64,000 nt of DNA from Paulownia fortunei. Taxonomy: Eukaryota > Streptophyta > Magnoliopsida > Lamiales > Paulowniaceae. This document shows positions 49,691 to 61,894 of this stretch, piece after piece. How positions within the stretch are numbered: position 1 is the first letter of the stretch; each line of letters opens with the position of its first letter. A program made the position numbers and the translations under genes. The DNA is taken from NCBI GenBank assembly GCA_019321725.1, contig CM033115.1:8690673-8754672 (forward strand), given 5' to 3'. Below the pieces are notes generated by a model that saw nothing but the letters and a program-made list of their open reading frames with translations, had not been told where the DNA came from and did no database searches.

Positions 49691-50193
49691 TATTGGAGTA
49701 AGAGAATACACCTAATCAATCTAGGCTTGACATCTTTTTTCAACAAAAGATATTTCAAAGCTGCATAATCTCTAAAAACAACAACTGCTGAGCCGACAAG
49801 ATAAAATCTAAACTTGTTCAATGCAAAAACTACAACAAATAATTCTTTTTTATTTTTTTTATATTCAATTGAGCACTATTCAAAGTTTTACTTACATAGT
49901 AAATGATATATAGTTTCTTATCTTTTCTTTATCCTAAGACAACTGTACAGCATAGTCATTGGCATTATACATTATTTCAAAAGATGTCTAATCTGGAGGC
50001 TGCATGATTGGAGCAGATGTAAGCATGCTTTTAAGATTAACAAAAATATTTTAACAATTTTCAGTTCATTCAAAAATAGTATCTTTTGTTAGATGATTAC
50101 ATAAAGATTTTGATATTATACTAAAATCTTTTATAAAAAATAGCATGTCTAAAAACTGATTTTACCTCCTTCACAAGGTCCACCGTTTTAATA
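49691..50193 (-). pseudogene. pol: Athila-like relic 2: RT end and RNase H
   Basis: Fragments on the minus strand include an FYKRF-like RT end near 50130, LTSAPIMQPPD near 49990 and FEIMYNANDYAVQLS near 49950. The RNase H end, near 49700-49850, is heavily mutated. It stops at the inverted repeat at 50194. Confidence 0.7.
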
Positions 50194-50300
50194 TAAGATG
50201 AATATAATCTTATGCAAAAAAGATTATCTGAAAAGACAGTTACTAGATAATCTTTTCAGATAATCTAAATTTGCATAAGATGGATTCACATTCATCTTAT
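50194..50300. repeat. Nested inverted repeat / hairpin
   Basis: Three paired arms nest around a 14-base loop: TAAGATGAAT (50194-50203) with ATTCATCTTA (50291-50300), CTTATGCAAA (50209-50218) with TTTGCATAAG (50270-50279), and AGATTATCTGAAAAGA (50221-50236) with TCTTTTCAGATAATCT (50251-50266). It sits between the Athila-like and copia-3 relics. It could be a small fold-back element or a hairpin RNA source; neither is shown. Confidence 0.8.
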
Positions 50301-50700
50301 CTCCCACTGACCGCTTTAAAGAAGCAAGCTTATTTATAACCTTAGGTATATATGCTAGGGATCTTTTGCCACATCATATCTCGTATGATATTTTGGGCAC
50401 TGACTTATATGATATTCTTACTTGATAAGAACACCATTGGTTCTAGGGTGAATTCCTAGACCAAATGAGGAAATAGGTGAAACTAAACTTAGATTCACTT
50501 AAAGTGAGAATCTAATTCTCCATTAGATAATCAAAAACTTACCATCTTAGTATTCTCTTCCTCGATCACATCGATGGATTTAATACCTTGGCCAGTTTAA
50601 TTCTCTACTTTATTCTAAATTCTTTAAACCCTTCAAAGGATCTTAGAATAATAAAATAAGAGTAGTTCACTTGTGCACTAACACTTAGTGGACTGCTTAC
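50301..50700 (-). pseudogene. pol: Copia-3 pol relic: integrase, part beyond the copia-2 insertion
   Basis: On the minus strand, translation from 50700 leftwards gives GPLSVSAQVNYSYF, then SFEGFKEF, and near 50410-50330 SYEI, CGKRSLAYIPKV and NKLASLKRSVGDK. This is the later part of a copia integrase, with stops. It continues the integrase start found at 58560-58750. Confidence 0.72.
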
Positions 50701-52875
50701 TCTTAAAGTAGGATGCCAGTGCCCCATTTAGATTGGGTGTATTATAATCTTTTTTTTTTGTATGATTATCTTATTGGGAATCATATTAGTAAAAAGACAC
50801 TTTCTTTATCTTATGTCTTGCATTTTTCTTTCTGCGTAACATATGAAGTCCTTAGACCAAATTTAGTTGCGGGGCATGGTTACATATATGATGGTGATCA
50901 TGGAACATGCCTCAAAGGCTTTGGTCTTAAATAAGTTTTGAGTCAAGGGCTTTTTGAGATAGGATATCGAATAGTCTAGTAAAACTCATACATACGATGC
51001 ATACTCATAACATGAAGATATTACATTCCATTGTCATTAGTATAGAGACACAAGTGCATATATGTGGGTACTTGTTAGACAACAAGTATACCAAACATGG
51101 ACAGTAGAAAATTCTTAGTTGGAGGCTTTGTTTGTCGAAATACGAATTTTTGTGTTGTGATAGTACACGGCTAGTCCTCACACTTGAGGCACAATGGTAG
51201 CCTTGTGTGCATCCTACAACACTTTGATATATCTTTTAATTGCTTGACAATCACAAAGGGGTATGTTGGGTGTTATATTGGTGTGCATAGAGGTTTGCCA
51301 ATGGCCAATATAGAATTCCACACTTGTCTTTTTAACAAGGAATCTCCTGTATTTTCATAGTTCATGATTCAAAGACCTTGGCCAAAGTAAGATGAATTTT
51401 GATTCGGTATCATTGGAACTGGAAATGGGATCACAGTTATTAAATTATTTAGGGTTTTGATTTGTAATCTATGCCCTGGATTCAATAAGGTAATTAGTCG
51501 TCAGAAGGACCATATGTATGGGACTCACAACTGAAATAGGTTTACTCGCTATTTCATATAAGACTAGTTTGCCAAAATTACTTGCTAGATATTTTCATGG
51601 ATAGTGAGGTTCTTGGAATTAAGGAGTTAATTCCAAGCTGATTAATTAATTAGATTATTAATTAATCATAAGTTGCAAATATGATAAGTCCACTACTAGC
51701 TTAGTTATGAAATTAAAGGATCACACACAAATTTGGAGTTGAACATTTCTAATCTAGGAATTAATCCATGTCGTTAAATTTATTTAATTAATTGAGATTA
51801 ATTTGGTGCTTAAATTAATTCAATAGGTTGAATTAATTATTCAATTATGTATAGAGATTATTTAATTAAACCTAATAAGATTAGGAAGCCCAATTATAGT
51901 GTAGTAATTAAGTGATTGGAGAAAATAATAGAAATTGGATAAATTAGATTAATTAATGGACTTTGTAAAAGTCCAATCCCATACTTAAGGTGGCCTTTTA
52001 TTTAAAAGCCTACTTGAATTAATAAAAGAAATTGAAAATAAGATAATAAGATTTTCTTATTAATTATCTTATGAAGATAGTTAGAGATATTAGATATCTA
52101 TCTTGATTACATTGGTAGAGTCCAACACAATCAAGACGAGGGAGAAAGGGGCCAATTTTATAGTTTGTAGAAAACTAAAAATCGGCCACATTCATTCTAT
52201 GGGGATAGGTTCATTGAATTGGTTATTTTTTGGAGAGTTGACTCTTCCGAAACAACTAATTTCAACACATGGAAATATAGGGAAATGATGAAAATTATTG
52301 TATAATTTTCAGCCATATATTTTCCTTGATATGATCGAAACTTTGAGGATGTATCTATCCTAATTTTCGGCCACTTCAAAGTATTAAGGGAAAAAATTGT
52401 TTTCATCTTTGATACTCTTCTATCTTCCAAAAACCTCTCCCAAGATAATAAAAATTCCCTTTGATAATTTTATGTATTGAATTCTTACTTTCACAAGTTA
52501 GATTAAGAATTAATACATATAAATGCACTCCAAACTAGATTAGTAAAAGAATTAAAAATCACTAGTGAGATTCTTAATTCCGTGTTTTAGTCCAAATGTG
52601 TAGACTATCTTGATAGGTGAGACATTTAGATCCCTTGTGAACCTTTTCGAGACTGATTGATCGCAATTGATTGTTAAACACCCTACAGGAACTGGAGTAC
52701 ATCAAAGGTAAAAATTCGAGACTTTATTTACTATTTTGTAAAACTATCAAAAATACACGATCGTTAGAATCACATCGAACTTGTGATAATGCAATAATTG
52801 TTATCGCATATGTTTTATTTTAAATTAATTTTTAAATTCCATTGTGCACACCCCGTAGTTATAGCGAACCCAATA
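50701..52875 (+). repeat. Copia-2 5' LTR
   Basis: It runs from TCTTAAAGTAGG (a mutated TGTTAGAGTAG) to CGAACCCAATA, followed by the PBS; it is 2175 bp long. The ends are fixed by the target duplication on the left and by the PBS. The 3' LTR is about 357 bp shorter. Confidence 0.88.
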
Positions 52876-52876
52876 G

Positions 52877-52889
52877 TGGTATTAAAGCC
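52877..52889 (+). other. Copia-2 primer binding site
   Basis: TGGTATTAAAGCC lies one base after the LTR and differs at two positions from the TGGTATCAGAGCC complementary to tRNA-iMet. Confidence 0.85.
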
Positions 52890-53864
52890 ATGGTTTCATA
52901 TTTTTGATATGTTGTTTTTTGATTTGCTTTTGCATTTATTTGATAAATATGTATATTAGTTGTATATATGATGTTGAGCATGTATGTTTTTGAAAACAAT
53001 AGATCTTTTAATTATTAAAATTAGAACATGATGATCGCACCATAACCATTACCAAACCACCACTATCGCCGTTCGCCTAAGGCAGGAGAACCATTGGTTG
53101 AACGCGTACACAGATGGGAGTGAACACTGTAATTGGTATGGACTCATTATTATGTTGGCCATGAGTCTTCAGCATCTTAATGCTCTATCTACACGAGTGT
53201 TTGATGGGTGTTATTTAACACTTACTACCATATGGACTCATAAACCCCATTTAATTTACGAAATTAAGTAAAGAGTTTTTTATAATTCGATTTCAAATAA
53301 AAATGGACTAGTTAGATAGGACTTATTATTCTATGCCTGTCATTAAAGGTGGAGACATGATGATTCTACCGCACTTGATCACTGGCCATGAGTCGTGGAG
53401 GAGTCATGTGTTGGAAAGATGTGGTCTCTACCAAGTATAGAAATGCTCGTGGGATGGACTCATTATTATGTTGGTTATGAGTTTTGGGCATCTTGATGCT
53501 CCATCTACACGAACGTTTGATGGGTGTTATTTAAGACTTACTACCATAAGGACTCATAAAATTAGGGTATATGGGAAAAAGTGAGGCAAAACAAAATTGA
53601 GGGTTGTATAGTGATATAACTGTCAAAGAGTTAACCACCAATGGAAATATTTCATGGGCTCATAAAATTGGGGTGTGAAATATTTTTGTTGGACCTCAAG
53701 CCCACTAGGAAATTCGATTTCCCAAAACTTCTATTACAGGTAATGGAGTTCGAAAAAAATAGTGAGAGACATTTAGTATTAAAAATCTTATATCAAATAA
53801 ATATATTTTTCCATAGTTTACTCATTTTCTACTTCATGTATATTTTGTAGATTTTTCTACTAAA
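52890..53864 (+). other. Copia-2 leader with two direct repeats
   Basis: This is non-coding leader. A ~105-bp block starting GGACTCATTATTATG occurs at 53140 and again at 53456, 316 bases apart. The copia-1 leader retains a related block near 26420-26540. Confidence 0.75.
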
Positions 53865-54660
53865 ATGGTAAAGAATCCACTTGCAAAAATTCTTGAGCAA
53901 AATAATTTAATTGGATGAAACATTTTTGATTTACTTAGAAATCTTAAAGATAATCCTTCAATTTGATAAAAGGGCATAAGTCCTTAACACTATGCCTCCT
54001 TTGGTTCGACTGGAGGATATTACTTTAAAGGCTTATACAGATTATTTGCATCATGTTGCTGACAATTTGCAGGCTCGATGCTATATGTTGGCATTGATGT
54101 CAAAAGAGTTGTAGAAGTAGAACGAGGATCAAGATACTACTCATGGGATCCTCCTTCACCTACAAGAGTTGTATGGTGAACATACTAGGCAGACGAGATA
54201 TCAGATCTCAAAAGGAGTTTTTCAAATGTCGTATGACTAAGGCCTCTTTAGTCCATGACCATGGATTGAAGATGATAGCCCTCATTGAAAGGCTGGAGTC
54301 CCTTGGAGTGGTTATGGAGAACAAACTCTTTACGGACCTTCTACTGCAATCTCTACATTCCTCATTTGACACCTTTGTTGTCAACTTTAACATGCACAAT
54401 ATGGAGACTAGTCTTCTTGAGCTTGTGAACATGTTAAAGTTGGTTAAGTCCACCATGAAAAAGGACAATCTAGTTTTACTTGTTGGATCTTCTTTCGGAT
54501 CAAAGGCTACAAAGCCTAAGAGAGGAAAGAGAAAATAAAAGAGTTTCTCCAAACCCAACAAGCTGAAGGCAAAAGGCAGTATCAAGAATGTTTTCTTTCA
54601 ATCCAATGACAAGTGCTATTACTGCGGCAAACCAGGGGACTAGAAGAGGAACTGCGAGGA
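53865..54660 (+). pseudogene. gag: Copia-2 gag, decayed
   Basis: The start ATG at 53865 (MVKNPLAKILEQ) parallels copia-1. The main open part (54143-54538) carries the capsid helices, with SLVHDHGLKMIALIERLESL and STMKKDNLVLLVGSS. A zinc knuckle follows near 54610-54655 with CYYCGKPGD, where a stop and an Asp replace the usual Trp and His. Several stops lie before 54143. Confidence 0.82.
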
Positions 54661-56290
54661 GTATCTTGCAAGCCTAAAAAGTTCAAGTACATATTTTGTT
54701 GAAGTTAACTTGTCATTTAACGATGCTTCTTGGGTGTTAAATACCAGTTGTGGCTCATATATTTACAATGATCTACAGATAATGATAGGAAATAGGAAGG
54801 TGGATGGAAGATAAATGATCCTGAGGATGGGGAATGGAGTAAGAGTTGTTACATTGGCTATAAGCACTGTTAATCTAGCTTTTGAAAATGGCTCTATAAT
54901 AGTTTTGAACAATTGTCTTTTCGTTCCATATATTATTAAGAACATTGTCTTTATTCCTGTTTTAGATAGAGAAGATTTTAGATTTATCATTAAGAATGGA
55001 AACTATTCCAATTTCAAATGTTCTGATTTTATCTATTCAGGTTTATTGATGAATTTCTTATATATTGTTACTCCCCATAACCCCATTCTCGCAATTCAAC
55101 AAAATAAAAGAAAATAAGATAATCATAATTCCATAAGCATATACCATATAAGATTATGACATATTTTTTAGAAAAAGGATTAACAAGCTGGCATAATTGC
55201 TTGACCTAAAGGACGAGCAAGAATTATCAATATGTGAATCCTGCCTCAAAGGAAAGATGGTTAAATCTCCATTTATTAGACAAGTGGAGTGAGCCAAACA
55301 TCAATTGGATTTGATCCATATAGATGTATGGGGCCTCCTAAATGTTAGTTCTCTAGAGAACTATAACTACTTCTTAACCTTTATCGATGACTTCTCTAGG
55401 TATGGTTATGTGTACCTTTTAAGGTGCAAGTCTGAAGTTTTTGAAAAGTTCAAAAATTCAGAAGTGAAGTGGATAAACAAATTGGCTGTAGTATAAAGAC
55501 TCTTTGATCTAATCAAGGAGGTTAGTACTTAAGTATAGAGTTTTTAGATTATCTAAGAGAGAATGAGATTCTCTCACAGTGGACTCCTCATACTACTCCA
55601 CAACTTAACAGAGTTGCAAAATGTAGGAATCAAACCATGTTGGACATGGTTCGATCTATGATGACTTTCATTTCAGTACCTCTTTCATTCTGGGGCTATG
55701 CCTTGGAAACAGTGGCATACCTATTAAACAGGGTGTCATCTAAAGTCATGCCAAAAATACCATATGAGATATGGTGTGGTAAGAAACCTTTCTATAAATA
55801 CCCTAAGGTATGGGGGTGTACTGCTTAGGTGAAGTAATAAGTGGGAGATAAGTTGGATAAGAAATCCATGTTATGTAATTTTGTGGGGTATCTTAGGGAG
55901 TCTATTGGATACTATTTCTACGATGCCTCGGAACAAAAGGTGTTAGTATCGAGGAATGCCACCTTTATTGAAGAAGATTTTTTATCAAAGAGAAGTGGCA
56001 AAGTCATAGAACTTGAAGAAGTTCAAGAACCACAGAACGCCATAACTATCATAGTAGATGACAAACCAGCTAATGTTGGGCCCTCTAAGGCACAACATCT
56101 TCATAGATCTGAAAGGGCCTCAAGGGTACCTAATAAGTATAACTTTTTATTGGAGAACAAAGAAAAAAGACTCCCTTTGGATAATGATTCAAGAAGCTAT
56201 GGACAGGCGATGTCTGATATTGACTTTGAGAAGTGGCAAGATGTTATGCAATCTGAGATGGACTCTATGTAATCTAACAAGGTTTAAACC
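54661..56290 (+). pseudogene. pol: Copia-2 pol: protease and integrase, decayed
   Basis: The protease has WVLNTSCGSYIYND near 54740, again with Asn in place of the catalytic Asp. The following part (LRMGNGVRVVTLAI ... LFVPYIIKNI) is open at 54815-55117. Integrase shows SCLKGKMVKSPFIRQVE, LIHIDVWGLL (first Asp, near 55320), FIDDFSRYGYVYLL and, after a shift, VRSMMTFISVPLSFWGYAL and YEIWCGKKPFYKY. A long open tail (55841-56272) covers the integrase end and linker. Confidence 0.82.
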
Positions 56291-56731
56291 TTGGTGAACC
56301 CACCAAAATGAACTATTACTCATTGGCTATAAATGGGTCTATAAGTGAAAGGAGTAAATAGAAAGGTAGCGACCTATAAAGCATGTCTGGCTGCAAAAGG
56401 TTACGCTCATAAGCAAGGATTTGATGATGAGAAAATCTTCATTCAAAGGTTAGGTGTAGTTCCATCCATTATTGATCCAGTGTGATTTAATGTGATAATA
56501 ATGGGGCCACTGTGCAAGCAGAGTATCCAATACCTCATCAAACATCCAAGCACATAATGAAATGATATCACTTGATCAGAGAAATCATTAGTAGAGACGA
56601 CATAGTTGTGGATCGAGTTACCTCAATAGAAAATGTAGCAGACCTATTTATTAAGCCCTTAGCACATAAGGTATTCAATGGACATCTCAAGAAGATGGGC
56701 CTTAGATACATGGGCAATTGGAGCTAAGGCA
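56291..56731 (+). pseudogene. pol: Copia-2 pol: RT start fused to RNase H end
   Basis: A short RT start (AAKGYAHKQGFDDEKIF-like, near 56390-56440) jumps directly to a sequence matching the RNase H end of copia-1 from near 33150 (RLGVVPSIIDPV). It goes on through DNNGATVQA, TSKHIM and ENVADLFIKPL to KKMGLRYMGNWS, stop. The YVDD box and the whole RT core are absent. Confidence 0.82.
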
Positions 56732-56741
56732 AGTGGGAGAT
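56732..56741 (+). other. Copia-2 polypurine tract
   Basis: AGTGGGAGAT immediately precedes the 3' LTR start TGTTAGAG. Confidence 0.75.
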
Positions 56742-58559
56742 TGTTAGAGTAGAATGCCCAATACTTTAATTAGATTGGGTGTATTATACTCTTATATTTT
56801 GTAAGATAATCTTATTGGGAATCATATTAATAAAAAGATAGTTTCTTCATTTTTTATTTTTGCACATTTGATAAAGTCCTTAGACCAAATTTAGCTATGG
56901 GGCATGGTCACATATATGATGGCAGTCATGGAACATGCCTCTTAAGCTTTAGTCTTAAATAAGCTTCGAGTAGAGGGCTTTTTGAGATGGGATAACAAAT
57001 AGTCCAGTAAGACTCGCACATACGATGCATACTCGTAAGATGAGGATATCGCATTTCTTTGGCATTAACATAGAGATAAAAGTGCATATATATGGGTGCT
57101 TGTAGAGAACAAGTACATCGAAAATAGGCCGTAGGAAATTCTTAATTGGAGGCTTTACCTGTCAAAATAAGAATTTTTTTGTTACAATAGTACACGATTA
57201 GTCCTCAAACTTAAGGCACGATAATAGATTTGTGTGCATCTTGTAGTACTTTGATATATCTTATGATTGCTTGACAATCACAAAAAGGTATGTTGGGTGT
57301 TGCACTAGTGTGCATGAAAGTTTATCAGCGTCCAATATAGAATTCAACACTTGCATTTTTAATAAGGAAATCTCCTATGTTTTCATAGTTCATGATTCAA
57401 CAACCTTAGCTAAGGCAGGATGAATTTTGATTCATTAGGATTCATTGGATTATTAAATCATTTAGGGTTTTGATTTATAATATATGCCCTAGATTCAATC
57501 GAGAGATTAGTTGTCAGAAGGACTGTATGTGTATGGGACTCGCAACTGAAATAGGTTTACTCGTTATTTCACTTAGACTAGTTTATCATGATTATTTGCT
57601 AGATGTTTTTATGGATAATAAGGTTCTTGGAATTGAGGAGTTAATTACAAATGGATTAATTAATTATATTAATTAATCAAAATAATTATTATTCATTAGT
57701 TGTAAATATTATAAACCTACTACTAACTTAGTTATGAACCTAAAGGGTCACACACAAATTTAGACTAAAACATTTCTAATCTAGGAATTAATCCAAATAG
57801 TTGGATTTATTTAATTAATAGAGATTAATTTAGGGCTTAATTAATTCAATAGGTTGAATTAATTTATTGAATTAATTATTCAATTACAGAAAAAGATTAT
57901 TTAACTAAACCTAATAAGATTAGGAAGCCCAATTGGAGTGTGGTAATTAATTGATTAAATTAATTAATAGAAATTGGGTAAATTTGATTAATTGGATAAA
58001 TTAATGGACTTTGTATAGTCCAAGCCAAAAATTAAGGTGGCTTTTTATTAAAAGGCCCACTTAAATTATTCGAAGAAATTAAAAAAAAAAAAGATAATAA
58101 GATTTTTTTATTAATTATCTTATGAAGATAATTAGATATATTAGATATCTATCTTGAGTCCAACACAATCAAGAAGAGGGAGAAAGGGGCCGATTTGTGG
58201 CTTGTAGAAGACCACAAAATTGGCCACATTCATTCTATGGTGATAAGTTCATTGAATTGGTTACTTTTGGAGAGTTCAACTCTTATAAAACAACTAATTT
58301 CAACACATGACAATATAGGGAAATGGTGGAAATTAATGGAAAATTTTCAGCCATCTATTTTCCTTGATATGGCTAAAAATTTGAGGATGTATCTATCCTA
58401 ATTTTCTGCCACTTTAAAATATTGAGGGGAAAAATCATTTTTCATTTTTAATACTTTTCTCTCTTCTAAAAACCTCTTCCAAAATAATCAAAAATTCATT
58501 TTGATAATTTTACATATTGAATTCTTGCTTCCACAAGTTGGATTATAGCGAACCCGACA
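56742..58559 (+). repeat. Copia-2 3' LTR
   Basis: It runs from TGTTAGAGTAG to CGAACCCGACA (1818 bp), followed by the CTTAC duplication. It matches the 5' LTR except for scattered changes and a missing block that corresponds to about 52505-52858 of the 5' copy. Confidence 0.9.
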
Positions 58560-59165
58560 CTTACGTCCCTTTGGATCATATCCAAAGGTATGGTCTACTC
58601 CATTTGTCCCACAAATGGTGATTTGGTCATGTTTTCATTGAGACAAGGTTTACAAGTTGACTCCTCTTGCAAGTCTAAAAGGTCAAGCAAATATGTCATC
58701 TTGTGAACTCTCTGTTTAGAGATATGACCTAATCTAGCTTACCACAAGTATGCACTATTTTAATTATCTAATTCTAATATTACCTTGTTGATTATGTAGC
58801 ATGGAATGTTTAGATTGTATTGTTCATTTGACAATGTAGCAATGACAAATAACTAATGCTATCCTAATTGTATCCAGAGTTTAGTGAATCATTTCTATTG
58901 CCAATAAAGCATCACTTACTTTACTCTCAAACTTAAGGATAGTCCTTTGTCTTAGTCTCCATTTTCTTGTCAACCATTGCAACCCTTTGCAGAGCTAGGA
59001 TCATATCCGATATCCAATACCTAAGATAAATTTATCAACCTTAATGATTGATATGAATAGAGTGTAAACTTGAATTAGAACACTTTTAATTCAACTAAGT
59101 AAGTTAATACTTGTGTTTCCTTTTTCTATACGCTAAATATCAGCAATGGGGATAAACATCTACCC
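58560..59165 (-). pseudogene. pol: Copia-3 relic: zinc knuckle, protease and start of integrase
   Basis: On the minus strand, from right to left: a worn knuckle near 59150, a protease block FILGIGYRI near 59030 (where copia has LDTGCGSH), and then the pre-integrase block RLGHISKQRVHKM, LLDLQEESTCKPC and NENMTKSPFVGQME (about 58740-58600). The frame would pass into 50700 if copia-2 were absent. Stops and substitutions are many, so it is older than copia-2. Confidence 0.72.
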
Positions 59166-60230
59166 TTCATATAGATTGAGCCGGTAAGTTTGTTTATTTG
59201 TTTAGATTATCCTATGTGGAAATACTAGCGATAACAATTATCTTATATGCTATAACTTTTAGGTTACAAATCCAAGTGCAAGTTGTGTCAAGTAATAAAT
59301 TTGTCATGAGTCTGAGGTCGATCAACAGTGAAGTTGTTTAAAAATTTTTGGATTATATTTCTAAAAAGATGAGCTTTATGCAATTTGAAATGTATAAATA
59401 AAATAATTTATGTTATAACTAAAAGAAATCAAAGTAATAAAAGTACTAAGGATTAGGCATCTGCTTTTGAGTTTTGGATAGAGGAACGATTATTTATTCT
59501 TTTTACCTCTTTTAATTGCTACTATTAGAATTCACACATAATGAAGGTTCTAATGGGAAGATGTTATCAAATAGCTCATGCATTAAGGTAATCATGTTAT
59601 TGCCTTACTATTTGCAAATTATCTCTTACCACCAATATTTGTTTATGGGATAAAGTATTTAAGCACATCTTTGTCTATAATAAATCAAGGTTTCACGTTA
59701 GTGGTTGGTTTAGTAAAAGCAAATGTCTAGCTAAATGAACCCAAGTATTTATCGTGCCATTAGTGATATATAAATCAAGAATCACCACAAAATAAATAGG
59801 GTTTAAATCAAAAAAATTAAAACAATAATACAACACTTAAACATTTTCTTCCTTTATAATCATTCCTCTTTCTCCATCAAGAGGTTCACCCTTTTTCCTC
59901 AGCTAAATGAAATTCAAAAAGACATAATGAAAGTAAAAAAGACTAAAAATAGAAGAGAAACTAGAAAATACATTTTTATTACTACTAGAAAACTTACATT
60001 ACTAATAGAAAATTTAGCCTAAAGAAAAAAAATAATAAAAATTTATTTTCCCCTCTACCCCCCTCTTCAAGCTTAATACATGGTCTATTCATAGTCTTTA
60101 GAGTATGCTAGTTGGTTGAAGGAGTTAAACAATCAAATTGTGTCAAGAGTTGACAAGTTGTTACACCATATTCTTCAAATTTTCACCTACTTGATTGAAT
60201 TGAATTTTCAGGCTGGATACAACCAAATTC
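59166..60230. other. Unassigned transposon debris, possibly an Athila-like LTR
   Basis: There is no coding domain. A block at 59881-59998 matches 33648-33760 (and its duplicate 47573-47685) next to Athila-like relic 2, so at least part is likely edge sequence of the same family. The last ~170 bases before 60231 match nothing else in the window. Confidence 0.4.
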
Positions 60231-61894
60231 TGTCACAACCTCCCACAAATATGTATAAATATATAGAAATAACCTGTGCAAGATAGTTTGTGCATGTATG
60301 TGTGTGTATAACTTCTTTTTAGCTAGTTAGTTTGATAAAACAAGGATAAAAATAAAGTGCTTTTATATCCTGTAACACTGTATATACATAGATAGTTATT
60401 TGAACAATATCAAAAGCATCACAAACTCAAACTTATTTACAATGGACTTTTGAAAGTGATATATAGGATAAAGTCAATAAAATAATATAATAGACTGTAA
60501 AATCAAAAGCACATACCACAAAATAACCTAACAAGTCATCATCCATGTACATTGATCTTTGAAAGTCTGTAGGAGCTCCACTGCAAGCCTAGTAAACCAG
60601 AGATCTCAAGTCTCACCATGCTCACCTACAATGTATGAACTACTTGAGCTAACACTCAATATGTAAAAATCATGCAAGTCAAGAGTATGATTTAAAATCT
60701 TATGCAACTCATCTCTAAGATATGATGCTAGAATTGTGTCATATTTGAGTACTCATAAATAAAAAAAACTTTATTCAAAATCACTTCACTTTATAAGGCC
60801 TTTGACCCACTTACTATGCACTGGAAAGGGCTCTGCACAATATCAATAATCAAATGGCCAATAACAAATTAATACAGTCTAGTGGGCCATCCACCTATGA
60901 CCCCTCGAGGTACATCCCCTCTCTTCCCCTGTGATCACTTGAGAAGTATCCCATCTACAACATCAATCATAATAAAGGCACAATCAAGTGGATCATACTG
61001 TTGTGATCACCAAAGGTCCACCCCCTTTCTTCCCTTTTGATCGACTGAGAAATATCCCACTTACGGTACCTAAAAATCACACAAGCTCACCTCGCATTTC
61101 TCAGTGCACTAGTAGTGGCTAATAAACATCTTTATACATAAAAATCATTTCTCAAATCATATTGTGCATGCCTCAACTAAGCTTGAGGTGGTAAAGCTAG
61201 ATGTGTCAAGTGGTGGTTCAAATATGATATTATACACACCTTATACAACTCTAATCTAGTGTCTCTAAATATTTACTTATCTATTTACAAACTATTTTAT
61301 TTGTAGTACGATCGGATAATAAATTCTACCTATTTCTTAACTATTCGTTTGATTTTTAAATCAATTGACATTCGATTCTTAAATGATTGTCTAGTTTACA
61401 TTTATAAAATCATATGCACATATGGACCTTGTACTATAATACTTTAATCACATTATATCATGTCCAATATCCAAAGTATGTTAATTTATGGATGTATACT
61501 TTTAAAACGCCTTGATCTAATTGAATCGAATCATATAAGCTTACTAGTAACACCTTTAACACTTCAAAAATTATAACAAATAACCTATGAATATTCAATA
61601 TATTGACCAATCTATTATTTTTCTTATCTAAATGTAGAATTGCTCAATTAGCTTATAAAATTTCAACCATTAACATAATGTGATAGCATTAGAGGTCTAA
61701 CGATTAAGAATGCTATATATGATTCCATATAAATGTTAATGCAAATTAGCATATAAGAAGCATGTAATGCATGAATCATTTTGGTCAAGTGAGTAGTGTG
61801 AGGGTTGGGTATTACATCTTCCATTTGCATATAAGAAGCATGTAATGCATGAATCATTTTGGTCAAGTGAGTAGTGTGAGGGTTGGGTATTACA
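60231..61894 (-). repeat. Tekay-3 3' LTR (LTR-B type)
   Basis: On the minus strand it starts TGTAATACCC at 61894, after the purine tract, and ends GGTTGTGACA at 60231. It is about 1.66 kb long, including a 78-bp duplication at its start. It aligns to the Tekay-2 5' LTR in its last kilobase and to LTR-A in its first ~500 bases. Confidence 0.85.

Larger units (their letters stand above)
50701..58559 (+). mobile_element. Copia-2: Ty1/copia element with LTRs and TSD but without most of RT
   Basis: The element is bounded by CTTAC at 50696-50700 and 58560-58564, a clear 5-bp target duplication. It has two LTRs, a PBS, gag, protease, integrase and a purine tract. RT is reduced to a short start that joins the last third of RNase H near 56440. 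It is inserted in the integrase of copia-3, which is restored in order when the insertion is ignored. Confidence 0.92.

Noticed and set aside
52103..52430. Short open frames inside the copia-2 LTR (and 58195-58401 in the other LTR)
   Set aside because: They lie in LTR sequence, are not kept intact between the two LTRs and match no protein family.
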